40,216 nt of DNA from a virus, in IMG/VR virus record IMGVR_UViG_3300037225_000506, positions 1-40,216 of that record. One strand, written 5' to 3'. The position numbers and the translations under genes are program-made. Positions within the stretch are counted from its first letter, which is position 1. Every line of letters starts with the position of its first letter. Below the pieces are notes generated by a model, which made no database searches, was not told the DNA's origin, and was given only the letters and a program-made list of their open reading frames with translations. Positions 1 through 6,612 of the stretch are shown piece after piece.

Positions 1-116
1 ATATTGCCCTGGGCGTCCTTGACCACGGCGCGGACCATGCCGCCACCAGTGCTCTGGTGCGCCTGGAAGACCAGCTGGTACCCGTTGCCGAGGTCCTGCG
101 AGCTAAGGTCAGGCAT
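1..116 (-). CDS. hypothetical protein, N-terminal fragment cut by the window edge
   Basis: Only the first 38 codons are present (MPDLSSQDLGNGYQ start), because the gene runs off the left edge. The start is set by a GGAGG ribosome-binding site seven bases upstream of the ATG. The visible part is polar and glycine-rich with no recognisable motif. It lies two bases downstream of the stop of a tiny membrane ORF, so it belongs to the same minus-strand transcript. Function unknown. Confidence 0.7.
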   Translation of the reverse strand, partial: MPDLSSQDLGNGYQLVFQAHQSTGGGMVRAVVKDAQGN

Positions 117-118
117 TA

Positions 119-208
119 TTACCTCCATCCCCACTTGATTACCGCTCCGATGGCAAACCCAGACAAGAGGATCAGCCAGTCGGCAAAGGTCGTCTTTGGT
201 CGGGTCAC
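119..208 (-). CDS. 29-residue putative single-pass membrane peptide
   Basis: Tiny ORF starting with GTG, which overlaps the stop of the upstream gene as GTGA. It ends two bases before the next ATG. After a short basic N-terminus (MTRPKTTFADW) there is one hydrophobic stretch (LILLSGFAIGAVI) and a short basic C-terminus, as in one-helix phage membrane peptides. The fit between two coupled neighbours supports it. No strong ribosome-binding site is visible, so translation would rely on coupling. Function unknown. Confidence 0.5.
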   Translation of the reverse strand: MTRPKTTFADWLILLSGFAIGAVIKWGWR

Positions 209-804
209 ACGCACCCCACTTTCCGGACGCGAACGACGACCTCGCCGGTGCGGAGTATCTGCTCACCCTTTGGAGTCAGGACGTCTTTCGGCTTCGCGAC
301 CAATCGCTCCCGTGCGTAGCGGAGGGTTCGGCACGTCTGTTCAGCACGGCTCCAGTTTTTGTCTTCGATTTCTTTCCGAAGCTCTACGAGCATCTTGGCC
401 TCTTCTTTCTCCACCTCGTGGATGGCATTGGCGGTCGGCGGAACGTTCGCGCGGGCGATCAGGTCGAGGAACCGCAAGCGGTCCATGACGTTCCCCGGCA
501 CGTGGCAGTGGACGGCATCGGGCTGCGCCAGACTGCGCAGGAACGCGAGGTCCTTTAGTTGCAGACGGACTTGCGGGATCTTGACTTCAATGCTTGGCCT
601 GCTGAGGTCTTCCGTTTTGGTTTTTGGCATATAGCTCCTGTATTGGAAATTCTTACTCGGGATAGGAAGGTAAGACGAAGGAGCATCGGCGCAGAGCGTC
701 TTTTCTCCACAGTCCTCGCAAGCTCCATTCGAGGTGCCGAAGAAAGACGACTGTCTGTTAGCGTCCTTCATCCGGTGTTGGAAACACGGTTCGCATAAGA
801 ACAT
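205..804 (-). CDS. hypothetical protein with N-terminal zinc-binding knuckles
   Basis: 199 residues. AAAGGAG lies five bases before the ATG. The first 40 residues hold two CxxC knuckles (CEPC, CEDC) and one further Cys, a zinc-binding arrangement common in small phage proteins. The rest is mainly helical and charged, with a Lys/Glu-rich segment at about residues 130-165. An internal ATG (MPKTKTED, near residue 59) has its own AGGAG site four bases upstream, so a shorter second product is possible, or two ancestral genes may have fused. It precedes the tiny membrane ORF with GTGA overlap. Function unknown. Confidence 0.75.
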   Translation of the reverse strand: MFLCEPCFQHRMKDANRQSSFFGTSNGACEDCGEKTLCADAPSSYLPIPSKNFQYRSYMPKTKTEDLSRPSIEVKIPQVRLQLKDLAFLRSLAQPDAVHCHVPGNVMDRLRFLDLIARANVPPTANAIHEVEKEEAKMLVELRKEIEDKNWSRAEQTCRTLRYARERLVAKPKDVLTPKGEQILRTGEVVVRVRKVGCV

Positions 805-828
805 CTGCTCTCCTTTGGCTTTCGCCTT

Positions 829-857
829 CGGCTCCTGATTAAATCATACGGGAGCCG
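829..857 (-). other. intergenic hairpin
   Basis: Perfect 7-bp inverted repeat (CGGCTCC / GGAGCCG) with a partly self-complementary loop, in the 90-bp gap before the 205-804 gene. No U-tract follows on the transcribed strand, so a processing or stability hairpin is more likely than an intrinsic terminator. Confidence 0.45.
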
Positions 858-894
858 ATTCAACCCGTAGCCAACGGGCATCGTCAGGGCGAAC

Positions 895-1047
895 TTACTC
901 CGACTGGAGGATGTTGAAGCTGAACCCCTTCCTCCAGTTGTCCATAATCTTCTGGGCGAGGACGCGCAGGGCGGTCGCGTCCTCCACCTCGACCCTGAAC
1001 GTCCGCTTGTGGGCCTTCTTCATCACTACCGTCACCGGGAACTTCAT
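895..1047 (-). CDS. 50-residue hypothetical protein
   Basis: ATG preceded by GGAGAGCAAG. It encodes MKFPVTVVMKKAHKRTFRVE..., with a predicted beta strand, a helix (ALRVLAQKIMDNWRKG) and a final strand, and ends in TAA. It lies just downstream of the 1065-1274 gene in the same run. Coding character and the ribosome-binding site support it despite its size. Function unknown. Confidence 0.65.
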   Translation of the reverse strand: MKFPVTVVMKKAHKRTFRVEVEDATALRVLAQKIMDNWRKGFSFNILQSE

Positions 1048-1064
1048 CTTGCTCTCCTTTCATC

Positions 1065-1274
1065 TTAGTCCGGCAACAGCGCCCGAAGTTTGGCAGCTTT
1101 CAGCGCAGCGGTTGAAAGCTGATTGAGTTTCTTGTTGATCTGGCGAAGCTCGCGCTTCGCGTCTTCGTACAATGTTCCGCTGAGAGCAGGCGGCGGAAGC
1201 GGCTGAACGGTTTCCAGCGCTTTGAGCAGCACCACTTCCAACGCCTTCATGTAACGGATCTCGTCTCGGCTCAT
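1065..1274 (-). CDS. 69-residue hypothetical helical protein
   Basis: The start ATG overlaps the upstream stop as ATGA, the standard coupling in this cluster. The product (MSRDEIRYMKALEVV...) is helical with a central proline segment and a Lys/Leu-rich C-terminal amphipathic helix that could form a coiled coil. No family recognised. Confidence 0.7.
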   Translation of the reverse strand: MSRDEIRYMKALEVVLLKALETVQPLPPPALSGTLYEDAKRELRQINKKLNQLSTAALKAAKLRALLPD

Positions 1275-1747
1275 GCGACCTTCTCCTTGGCGGGCTCCAG
1301 CCAGCTGTCCCACCAATTGCACTCGGTGCACTTCATGTACCAGCGGCCCTCGTTCGGTCCGCCGCCGGTCTTGAACGCCTTCATCTGGTGCTGGCACTTG
1401 GGGCAGTTTACCAGCTTGCGCCCGAAGGTCCAGAGGGCGCGGAGCACGTCGGTCAACCGCCGCTCCCATCCGCCGACGCGCGTCACCCAGCGCCCGTACT
1501 TCGAACCGAGGGGCTTGCCCTGCGGGTCCGCCAACCAGCATCGGATGGAATCCTTGGCGGCTTCGGCGGAGTGGCCGTCGGCTCCGACCGAGGAGCGGAT
1601 GACGATGATGACTCCGGGCTTGACCGGGAGGTAGTATTGGTGCTCCCCGCTGATCAGTCCCGTATAGCCCCACAGCGGCGTGCGGGTCCCCTTGAGGCAC
1701 GGCAGCGCGGCCTCGAACTGGGCACGGGAGAAGTGGTCCACGCTCAT
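1271..1747 (-). CDS. hypothetical protein with C-terminal zinc ribbon
   Basis: 158 residues. AGGAGG is seven bases from the chosen ATG; an ATG six bases earlier would leave no room for the ribosome-binding site. The N-terminal 100 residues are a mixed alpha/beta domain of unknown family. Near residues 117-145 sits a C4 zinc ribbon of topoisomerase-like spacing (CPKC ... CTEC). It is coupled by ATGA overlaps on both sides. Nucleic-acid binding is a fair inference from the ribbon; no more can be said. Confidence 0.75.
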   Translation of the reverse strand: MSVDHFSRAQFEAALPCLKGTRTPLWGYTGLISGEHQYYLPVKPGVIIVIRSSVGADGHSAEAAKDSIRCWLADPQGKPLGSKYGRWVTRVGGWERRLTDVLRALWTFGRKLVNCPKCQHQMKAFKTGGGPNEGRWYMKCTECNWWDSWLEPAKEKVA

Positions 1748-2091
1748 GCACATGCCTCCTGAGCGACTTCCACGGATTGAATGGCTTTCAAATCCCAGAT
1801 GCAGCCGGACGCGCAATCCCACCCGTAGTACCAAGCAGTGTGGTAAGTCAACCGCCGCGCATAACAGTAAGGCGCGATGATGATGCCTTGGTGCTTGGCG
1901 GCGACCTTGGACCAGTCTATGTAATACAGATAGTTTCCGCTGGGTTCGTCCCGAATGAAGTCGACACACCATCGCTTCCAGTCATCTTCAACGGAGATCC
2001 AGAATCCACGTGGTTTGAAACTATCTTTTTGCGAGTAAGATCGCTGGGCTAGTTCCAAGGGCGCTGCCGCGTAGTGAAAAAGATTGCTCAT
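1744..2091 (-). CDS. conserved phage-type hypothetical protein (FKPRGFWISVEDDW motif)
   Basis: 115 residues in the ATGA-coupled series. It carries KPRGFWISVEDDWKRWC near residues 26-42, a motif I associate with small uncharacterised phage proteins of unknown role. The rest is aromatic-rich and looks like a compact beta-rich fold. No catalytic motif is visible and no function is assigned. Confidence 0.75.
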   Translation of the reverse strand: MSNLFHYAAAPLELAQRSYSQKDSFKPRGFWISVEDDWKRWCVDFIRDEPSGNYLYYIDWSKVAAKHQGIIIAPYCYARRLTYHTAWYYGWDCASGCIWDLKAIQSVEVAQEACA

Positions 2092-2255
2092 CTAAACAAC
2101 CTCCCGAATAAGCTGAGAACAACCCTGCCTGCCTTCCGCTCGCGGCCCGAGCGCGTTAGCGGGACACCGATTCGGCGGGATATCTTGCCCTTCAGCGCAC
2201 TGATACCGACGACGCGCCGCCAACTGAACGACATTCCAGGGATTCCGGTCTTCAT
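2088..2255 (-). CDS. 55-residue basic protein (GIPGMSFSW family)
   Basis: GGAGG lies four bases before the ATG. The product starts MKTGIPGMSFSWRRVVG and continues with a very basic Arg/Lys/Ser-rich segment ending LSLFGRLFR. Short basic proteins with a GIPG-SFSW-KR core recur in phage and metagenomic genomes; their role is not known to me. DNA or RNA binding is possible from the charge. Its stop overlaps the next start as ATGA, and its start overlaps the upstream stop. Confidence 0.65.
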   Translation of the reverse strand: MKTGIPGMSFSWRRVVGISALKGKISRRIGVPLTRSGRERKAGRVVLSLFGRLFR

Positions 2256-2425
2256 TGGTCCTCCAAGTCTCCTGCCCGGTGACCGTCTTCCTCGCACCCT
2301 TTGGCGTGCTTCGGGCAGACGGGCTTGCTGTGCAAAGAGCAGATCTTGGTCGCCCGTTCGACGTGACCTTGGTCAAAACAGATGAAGCATTTGAGGAAGT
2401 AAAGTGGGTGCTCAATTTTCTTCAT
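2252..2425 (-). CDS. 57-residue zinc-binding small protein
   Basis: Encodes MKKIEHPLYFLKCFICFD..., with a CxxC, a Cys/His-containing middle and CPKHAKGC near the C-terminus, consistent with a single structural zinc site. Both ends use the ATGA overlap typical of this run. GGAGGAACAAGC provides a ribosome-binding site. Function unknown. Confidence 0.65.
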   Translation of the reverse strand: MKKIEHPLYFLKCFICFDQGHVERATKICSLHSKPVCPKHAKGCEEDGHRAGDLEDQ

Positions 2426-3189
2426 GCTTGTTCCTCCTTGACGGTCACACTCTCGATGGGGTTGATGGCCGGGGTGACGATCCGACGACCGGCCTTCATG
2501 TCCGCCCGTTTCTTTTTTCCGTAGTTAGGAGAAGCTGTTCCAGTAGGCATGCAAAAGGTGCCAGTAGGTAGATTGACCGCATCTTCTTGAGTCCAACCGC
2601 GTTTCAAGCGTCCATAAATTTTGTGTATGTCGATGCCCTTGATACGTGCCCATTCGGCGCATGTTTTTGTTTCTCCATTGGCAGTAACGAAACGGGTAAT
2701 CCCTCGATTCTCCATCTGCTCACTTCGGTTCGCCCATCGAACATTACCGGGCTCATAATTTCCGTTTCTGTTCGGCCAGAGATCAATTGTGTGCTGCGGA
2801 GTAGGTTTTCGCCCCATGTAAGATAAGAATTTTCCGAAGTCTTTTCGCCACGAACCGAACACTGTTTTTCCACTTCCTCCATAGCGGTCGTATGCAATGT
2901 TTTTAGGGTCATAGCATCGTGAGCGCATAGCAGTCCAACTTTTGTATTCGGTACTAACTTCCGTGACGCATCCTCCGTGTTTTATATGACTGATTCCCAT
3001 CTGGGATATCACGCACTGATGGCACTGGATGGATTTCCCTCGCTTCAGCTCCGTGCCAGACTGATCAATCTTCCTGCCGCAATCACATTTACAGCGGAAG
3101 GTGGTCCTCCCCTTGACTACTCCAAGGCATTTGCGAATTGTCAGTTTCCCGAACCGCGTACCTACTGCGATGATCAATTTGTTTGCCAC
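2422..3189 (-). CDS. HNH homing endonuclease with AP2-like C-terminal region
   Basis: About 255 residues from a GTG with GGGAG ten bases upstream; an in-frame GTG at 3228 lacks a ribosome-binding site. Features in order: GTRFGKLTI N-terminal strand, a Cys cluster (CKCDCG, CHQC), then the HNH-type core (YKSWTAMRSRCYDPKN, YGGSG, W..F..F, IDLWPNRNGNYEPGNVRW) and a C-terminal AP2/HTH-like specificity region (TCAEWARIKGI ... RLKRGWTQEDAV). It would make site-specific breaks to spread itself. It overlaps the 3' part of the neighbouring gene out of frame, as expected if it inserted there. Confidence 0.85.
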   Translation of the reverse strand: MANKLIIAVGTRFGKLTIRKCLGVVKGRTTFRCKCDCGRKIDQSGTELKRGKSIQCHQCVISQMGISHIKHGGCVTEVSTEYKSWTAMRSRCYDPKNIAYDRYGGSGKTVFGSWRKDFGKFLSYMGRKPTPQHTIDLWPNRNGNYEPGNVRWANRSEQMENRGITRFVTANGETKTCAEWARIKGIDIHKIYGRLKRGWTQEDAVNLPTGTFCMPTGTASPNYGKKKRADMKAGRRIVTPAINPIESVTVKEEQA

Positions 3190-3358
3190 GTTTAAGTTTC
3201 TCCCAATTAAATTCCCACTCCGCGCCACAGCCGAGGCAGGTCACGTGAGTCGGCCCCCGGCGCTGAAAGCAGTTGAGGTTTCCCACCCGGCGCAGAGACT
3301 GAGGGAACGTCATCCGCTGGTGGAGGCAACCGAACAGGGACTCCAGCAGCTTGATCAC
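3089..3358 (-). CDS. small zinc-knuckle phage protein, C-terminus probably replaced by HNH insertion
   Basis: GTG start overlapping the upstream stop (GTGA), with GGAGGGAG nearby. Residues 1-60 look like an intact conserved phage protein (MTFPQSLRRVGNLNCF ... THVTCLGCGAEWEFNWEKL). The last 30 codons read out of frame through the start of the HNH endonuclease gene and look unnatural. The simplest reading is that the endonuclease cassette inserted near the KLKRGKQI codons and supplied a new tail. A single CxxC knuckle suggests metal binding. Function unknown. Confidence 0.65.
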   Translation of the reverse strand: MIKLLESLFGCLHQRMTFPQSLRRVGNLNCFQRRGPTHVTCLGCGAEWEFNWEKLKRGKQIDHRSRYAVRETDNSQMPWSSQGEDHLPL

Positions 3359-3531
3359 GGCTCCCTCCGCATCCTTAGGTGAACAATCCCCTTCGGGCTC
3401 CCAATGGCGTCTGGCAGGGAGTCTCCGGCTTTCACGTGATCGGCTGCCATCTGGAGCAGGCGGGCGGCTTCTTGCCGCTCGACCGGCTCCGCGGACTCTG
3501 TAATATAGACGAACAGCTCGATTTTCAGCAT
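3355..3531 (-). CDS. 58-residue hypothetical protein
   Basis: ATG with GGAGG seven bases upstream; an in-frame TTG two codons earlier sits too close to the ribosome-binding site. The product (MLKIELFVYITESAEPVERQ...) has one strand and one helix and no known motif. It overlaps the upstream stop (TGATG) and is followed by GTGA coupling to the zinc-knuckle gene. Confidence 0.65.
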   Translation of the reverse strand: MLKIELFVYITESAEPVERQEAARLLQMAADHVKAGDSLPDAIGSPKGIVHLRMRREP

Positions 3532-3746
3532 CAGCAAACCTCCAGGCGTTGAGACTGATAACGCCCCTGCCTCAGCGGAGCCGAGTGCGGGAATCGAACG
3601 TCATACGCGTAGTGGGAGTAGAGCGACCCGTCCGGCGCGTAACCAGCCATCCACCGAATCCGGCGGACGACCCCGGTCAAGCGACCTTCGTGCTTTCCGC
3701 TGAGAACTTTTACGCGTTGCCCCACGGTCAAAATGTTGATCTTCAT
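3531..3746 (-). CDS. 71-residue KOW/SH3-like protein
   Basis: ATG with GAAGGAG four to five bases upstream. The sequence VGQRVKVLSGKHEGRLTGVVR resembles a KOW-type small beta barrel, followed by tyrosine-rich strands. Such folds often bind RNA or proteins, but no specific role follows. It is the first gene after a 238-bp leader with several hairpins, so it probably opens the transcript that runs toward position 1. Confidence 0.7.
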   Translation of the reverse strand: MKINILTVGQRVKVLSGKHEGRLTGVVRRIRWMAGYAPDGSLYSHYAYDVRFPHSAPLRQGRYQSQRLEVC

Positions 3747-3785
3747 TTGGTCTCCTTCATGCGCTCTCCCTGGTTTGTTTTTGTG

Positions 3786-3827
3786 CGGTCGGGAGGAGCA
3801 AGGAGAGCGCCGAACCCCTCCCGACCG
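3786..3827 (-). other. perfect 11-bp leader hairpin
   Basis: CGGTCGGGAGG (3786-3796) is perfectly complementary to CCTCCCGACCG (3817-3827) around a 20-nt loop. It sits in the leader of the 3531-3746 gene, between the conserved leader element and the start codon. No U-tract follows; a regulatory or stabilising RNA hairpin is likely. Confidence 0.55.
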
Positions 3828-3903
3828 TTTCACTCTGCGTTATCGGGCTTGTGACCGTTCCCGTTGGATGCCTTGGGGGATCATCCTTCGGAAGCCGCAT
3901 TAC
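3828..3903 (-). promoter_or_regulatory. leader element, copy D of a recurrent family
   Basis: Shares with the other leaders, on the minus strand, the word GTAATGCGGC and a hairpin whose loop reads GGTCACAAGCCC. It also shares ATAACGCAGAGTG with the leader at 4474-4545. It lies about 80 bases upstream of its gene, with a second strong hairpin between. Likely a cis-acting RNA element or promoter-proximal structure; function inferred only from recurrence. Confidence 0.5.
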
Positions 3904-3914
3904 GGGGATTGGAT

Positions 3915-3985
3915 ACCCCGCTAGGATGCCCCTTAAAGGTTCCTAGAACTCGCTAGGAAGCGTCGGAGGACGCTTCCTGGGGGAT
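3915..3985. repeat. GC-rich palindromic repeat copy with terminator-like hairpin
   Basis: Contains a perfect 10-bp hairpin (AGGAAGCGTC / GACGCTTCCT, 3955-3978), the shared word CTAGGAAGCGTC, and two smaller GGGG/CCCC hairpins. It is directly downstream of the 3985-4212 stop, so it may end that transcript. Its words resemble those of the repeat copies near 9.8, 15.2, 31.0 and 37.5 kb. Confidence 0.4.
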
Positions 3986-4212
3986 TATACCCCCTCAGCA
4001 GCTCGGATCGCTCCTGAGGCGTTTGTCCGTTCCGGCAAGCCGCGAAATCCCGACACGACGACGCGGTCGCAACCCGTGCCCGCTGCCGGAAGCCATTTTG
4101 CGAGCGCCAGCGCCATCCGCTTTTGGCTCACGCGACACCTGACCACCGCCGCTCTCTTGTCTGCCAGCGCGAGGCAGACCAGCGCGTACATCGCCAATCC
4201 AAGTGCCATCAT
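3985..4212 (-). CDS. 75-residue hypothetical protein with hydrophobic N-terminus
   Basis: First of two adjacent ATGs, with GGAG seven bases upstream. The N-terminal 18 residues (MMALGLAMYALVCLALAD) could be a membrane segment or a secretion signal. The remainder is basic, with VVVSGFRGLPERT near the C-terminus. A CCGTAAAATTAA motif 24 bases upstream matches the recurring start-proximal motif and overlaps the stop codon of the preceding gene. Function unknown. Confidence 0.65.
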   Translation of the reverse strand: MMALGLAMYALVCLALADKRAAVVRCRVSQKRMALALAKWLPAAGTGCDRVVVSGFRGLPERTNASGAIRAAEGV

Positions 4213-4224
4213 GTTTTTTCTCCT

Positions 4225-4238
4225 TTAATTTTACGGTC
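4225..4238 (-). promoter_or_regulatory. CCGTAWARTTA-type start-proximal motif
   Basis: Minus strand reads GACCGTAAAATTAA, 24 bases from CCG to the ATG of the 3985-4212 gene. It is one of six matches placed 16-28 bases before a start codon. The stop codon of the upstream gene is embedded in it. Candidate promoter for a phage sigma factor. Confidence 0.5.
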
Positions 4239-4473
4239 TCGCGGTCTTCATCGGGACACCCTCGGCGAGGCACCCTTCCAGGTCCAGCGGGCGGGCGCTG
4301 TAGCTGAGGACGTCCGGATGCCCGTCGGCCATCTTCTCGAACGCCACTTGGTTGTCACGGCGGACGTAGAGGACCAGCTCGGCCTTGGTCCCGGTGTTGG
4401 CGACCACTTTCTCGCAAAGACCCACGGGGAGGATGGTGCCGGGCTTGCGCATCTGGACTTGGTAGCGGATCAT
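4231..4473 (-). CDS. 80-residue hypothetical protein
   Basis: Start chosen at MIRYQVQMRKPG because AAGGAGAGCAAACCA precedes it, the same ribosome-binding block used by five other genes in this region. The protein has alternating strands and a helix (NQVAFEKMADGHPDVLSY) and no recognised motif. It has its own leader element upstream. Function unknown. Confidence 0.7.
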   Translation of the reverse strand: MIRYQVQMRKPGTILPVGLCEKVVANTGTKAELVLYVRRDNQVAFEKMADGHPDVLSYSARPLDLEGCLAEGVPMKTARP

Positions 4474-4545
4474 TGGTTTGCTCTCCTTTTTGATTTCCAC
4501 TCTGCGTTATGCGCGGGCTTGTGACCGCCGTTGGCCGCATTACAG
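4474..4545 (-). promoter_or_regulatory. leader element, copy A of a recurrent family
   Basis: Minus strand: GTAATGCGGCC, a GCGG/CCGC hairpin with loop TCACAAGC, then ATAACGCAGAGTGG and the ribosome-binding block AAAAAGGAGAGCAAACC before the ATG. The same order of parts recurs before other genes between 3.7 and 9.1 kb. Confidence 0.55.
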
Positions 4546-4587
4546 TAGGACGAGCCGCTCGCCCGCCCTACGCATCACCTCCTGTGG

Positions 4588-5325
4588 TTAGTCGCTGAGT
4601 GTTACGGGTTGTCCCGTCTCGCGGTACCTGCGAATGATCTTGGCCTTGCTCTCCGGGGAGAGGCGCTCGAAGGCCTCCGTCATCTCCCAGTTGGTCTCCG
4701 TCGGCGTATGGCCTGCCTTGATGTCCTCCTGGATGCGCTTGAAATGCTCCGGCTCCCCGACGCTCATCAGCGAGAGGTCGAAGGTCCGCGTCTCATCCAA
4801 CATGCGTACGGCGGGGGCGGGAGTGACGATGATGGATGATTGCCGCGCGGGGTCTTTAGCGTGAGCCAAGTCCTTCCAATGATCCGGATAGTTACATCCG
4901 CATTTGCATTTTTCTGGTAGAGATGCGGAGAACTTCTTGCTGGGCGGGTTGAACTTGATGGGAGCTGGAGGCTTGTTGCCATTGACGATGGGTGCGGGCG
5001 GTTTGCCGTTGGTCATGTCCCAGTAGATGCCGTTCGGGTCGACCTTTTTGCTCCGCGTGCTCGCGCTCCCGCTGTACCCGAAGGCGTGGTCCGCCTTGTC
5101 CGGCACCGGGGGGTTGTACTTCAGACTACCGACCGGAGGCTTGGGGAAGGCCTCGGCGGCCTCGGCCAGATGCGGGCGGATCGCGTCGAGGAGATCGGAG
5201 ACCTCGACGGCGGCGTTGGAGCAGTTCTCCCATTCACCCTCGCGCGCAGCGGTGATCGCACAAGACAGGTGTGAGGCGATGATCTTGAGGCGATGGGAAG
5301 CTTCGGATCGTGTTATCAATCCCAT
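4588..5325 (-). CDS. 245-residue hypothetical protein with proline-rich linker
   Basis: The ATG follows the stop of the upstream gene directly, and GGGAGGGG serves as ribosome-binding site. Layout: helical N-terminal domain (about 1-65, SEASHRLKIIASHLSCAIT), a Pro/Lys linker with near-repeats (NGKPPAPIVNGNKPPAPIK), a short Cys-containing segment (KCKCGCNYPDHW, possible metal site), and a helical C-terminal part (TETNWEMTEAFERLSPESK). No family recognised. It shares a transcript with the 5326-5619 gene. Confidence 0.7.
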   Translation of the reverse strand: MGLITRSEASHRLKIIASHLSCAITAAREGEWENCSNAAVEVSDLLDAIRPHLAEAAEAFPKPPVGSLKYNPPVPDKADHAFGYSGSASTRSKKVDPNGIYWDMTNGKPPAPIVNGNKPPAPIKFNPPSKKFSASLPEKCKCGCNYPDHWKDLAHAKDPARQSSIIVTPAPAVRMLDETRTFDLSLMSVGEPEHFKRIQEDIKAGHTPTETNWEMTEAFERLSPESKAKIIRRYRETGQPVTLSD

Positions 5326-5619
5326 CTAACCCCTCCCGTGAATGCAGAGGCACTCGCTGCCCGAACTGCAAGCCGGGCAGGTGCACTGGTCATCATCCCG
5401 ATAGTGACGCTTGGAAGATGCGGGACGCGCCGAGGGCTTCACCGCGCAGATGAAAGTGGTCGCGTCGTGCCAGAGGACCCGCTCCACGATCTCGCTCTTT
5501 GTCTCTCCGCTCCGCTTGGAGACGATAACGGTCGTGCCGACGGCCACGCTGCTCGGTGAGTTGAATGTCACGCGGATGCCCCAGTCTCCGCTCTTCAGTT
5601 TGGTGTATGTTGCGGTCAT
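5326..5619 (-). CDS. small WGIR-type protein with C-terminal Cys cluster, paralog of 8749-9075
   Basis: 97 residues from an ATG behind AAAAGGAGAGCAAACCTT. N-terminal half: TYTKLKSGDWGIRV, then a beta-rich domain with TVIVSKRSGETK and VERVLWHD. C-terminal half: RHYRDDDQCTCPACSSG followed by SECLCIHGRG, a four-Cys cluster. The gene at 8749-9075 has the same order and an almost identical last 25 residues, so the two arose by duplication. Role unknown; the Cys cluster suggests zinc. Confidence 0.75.
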   Translation of the reverse strand: MTATYTKLKSGDWGIRVTFNSPSSVAVGTTVIVSKRSGETKSEIVERVLWHDATTFICAVKPSARPASSKRHYRDDDQCTCPACSSGSECLCIHGRG

Positions 5620-5621
5620 AA

Positions 5622-5690
5622 GGTTTGCTCTCCTTTTCCATCCGCTTTCTGCCCTCCGGACTTTGGACCGGACGTACGGCGCGTTCAAAA
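5622..5690 (-). promoter_or_regulatory. leader element, copy E of a recurrent family
   Basis: Minus strand: GAACGCGCCGTACG, then a hairpin GTCCGG-TCCAAA-GTCCGGA, then AGAAAGCGGATGG and AAAAGGAGAGCAAACC before the ATG. It is closest to copies F and G, which share the (A)ACGYRCCG...ACG word and the AGAARRCGGRYGG block. Confidence 0.55.
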
Positions 5691-5697
5691 GGAATAT

Positions 5698-5728
5698 GGG
5701 GAACGGGAGGCTGACCCTGCCCGTCCCC
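5698..5728 (-). terminator. terminator-like hairpin after 5739-6518 gene
   Basis: GGGG-a-ACGGG pairs with CCCGT-CCCC around a 12-nt loop, starting ten bases past the stop codon. On the minus strand it is followed by CATATTCCTTTTG, a weak pyrimidine tract. Probably an intrinsic terminator or RNA 3' end. Confidence 0.5.
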
Positions 5729-5738
5729 TTGGTTCGGC

Positions 5739-6518
5739 TTACTCGTGGGCGACGTAGCGCCGCTCGCCAGCCTTGTTCTTGACGGCGTCGATCTTCACGC
5801 CCTTCGCGCGGGAGTTGGACACGAAGCTCTGCGCGCTGGGGACCGTCCACCCGCCCGCGGCGGCGATCTCCTCGATAGTCGCGCCGGTCTTCCGCGACAT
5901 CAGCGCGAGGGCGGCGGCTCCACCACCGGCCTTCTTCGCGGCCTTCGGGGCGGCTTTGGCGGTCTTCTTCGCGGGCGGGGCTGCCTTTTTTGCGGTAGGC
6001 GCGGGTTTGGCCGCCTTCTTTGCGGCGGTCTTCTTAGAGGCTCCGGCGGCGATCGGCGGAGCGGCGTTCACGGGGGTGTTAACTTCGGCGTTGGAATCCA
6101 TTTTGATTTGTCCTTTTTCAGAAATTTTCAAGCACTGGTTGGAGCAGTACTCACCGCTCCTGCCTCTCCAGCAGAGGGTCACTTGCTTACCGCATCCGCG
6201 GCGGTCGCAGAACTTTCGGGCGATGCCCGAGGTTCCAAAATCTTCGGCGGTCACTTCCATCTTCGTCTCCTCGGCGAGGATTTCGCACGCGGCGTGGTAC
6301 ACGCGGCCGTCCCGCGTGCGCATCGCGCCGTCCAGCCTGACGAGGTGCTCGCAGACGCAGCACTCGCGTACGGAGCTCCCCTTCTTCCCGTCCTTCGCGT
6401 CGACGAAGTCGTTGATGCACTTCCGGGAGCAGAACTCGAGGTCGCTCTTGAAGAGCTTGTACGGAACCGCTCCGACGGCGTTCGGGCACCCCTGCATCGA
6501 GCAGGCCTTGTGGGTCAT
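5739..6518 (-). CDS. multi-zinc-finger protein with H1-like linker and DUF3489-like C-terminal domain
   Basis: 259 residues. N-terminal 135 residues hold three Cys clusters of treble-clef spacing (CSMQGC..FCSRKC; CCVCEHLV..YHAAC; FCDRRGC..YCSNQC). Residues about 140-200 are a Lys/Ala/Pro-rich linker like a histone H1 tail. The last 60 residues (ALALMSRKTGATIEEIAAAGGW ...) resemble the DUF3489 winged-helix type and match the C-terminus of the 6613-7608 protein. An internal ATG (MDSNAEVN, near 6101) has AAGGA upstream and could give a linker-plus-domain product. DNA binding is likely; the target is unknown. Confidence 0.75.
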   Translation of the reverse strand: MTHKACSMQGCPNAVGAVPYKLFKSDLEFCSRKCINDFVDAKDGKKGSSVRECCVCEHLVRLDGAMRTRDGRVYHAACEILAEETKMEVTAEDFGTSGIARKFCDRRGCGKQVTLCWRGRSGEYCSNQCLKISEKGQIKMDSNAEVNTPVNAAPPIAAGASKKTAAKKAAKPAPTAKKAAPPAKKTAKAAPKAAKKAGGGAAALALMSRKTGATIEEIAAAGGWTVPSAQSFVSNSRAKGVKIDAVKNKAGERRYVAHE

Positions 6519-6580
6519 CGTCCTCCTTCCCCATCCGTCTTCTCTCACCCTCGGCTTTGGACGAGGCGTCGGTGCGTTAG
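6519..6580 (-). promoter_or_regulatory. leader element, copy F of a recurrent family
   Basis: Minus strand: CTAACGCACCGACGCC, a CCTCG/CGAGG hairpin with loop TCCAAAGC, then GAGAGAAGACGGATGGG and AAGGAGGACG before the ATG. Aligns with copies E and G. Confidence 0.55.
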
Positions 6581-6582
6581 GA

Positions 6583-6607
6583 GAGAGGGGCCTTTCGGAC
6601 CCCTCTC
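6583..6607 (-). terminator. terminator-like hairpin after 6613-7608 gene
   Basis: Perfect 8-bp stem GAGAGGGG / CCCCTCTC with a 9-nt loop, six bases downstream of the stop codon. No long U-tract follows on the transcribed strand, so efficiency is uncertain. Confidence 0.5.
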
Positions 6608-6612
6608 GATTC

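Noticed and set aside
2092-2415. 107-codon minus-strand frame
   Set aside because: Overlaps two better small genes (2088-2255 and 2252-2425) that have ribosome-binding sites, coupled stops and conserved-looking motifs.
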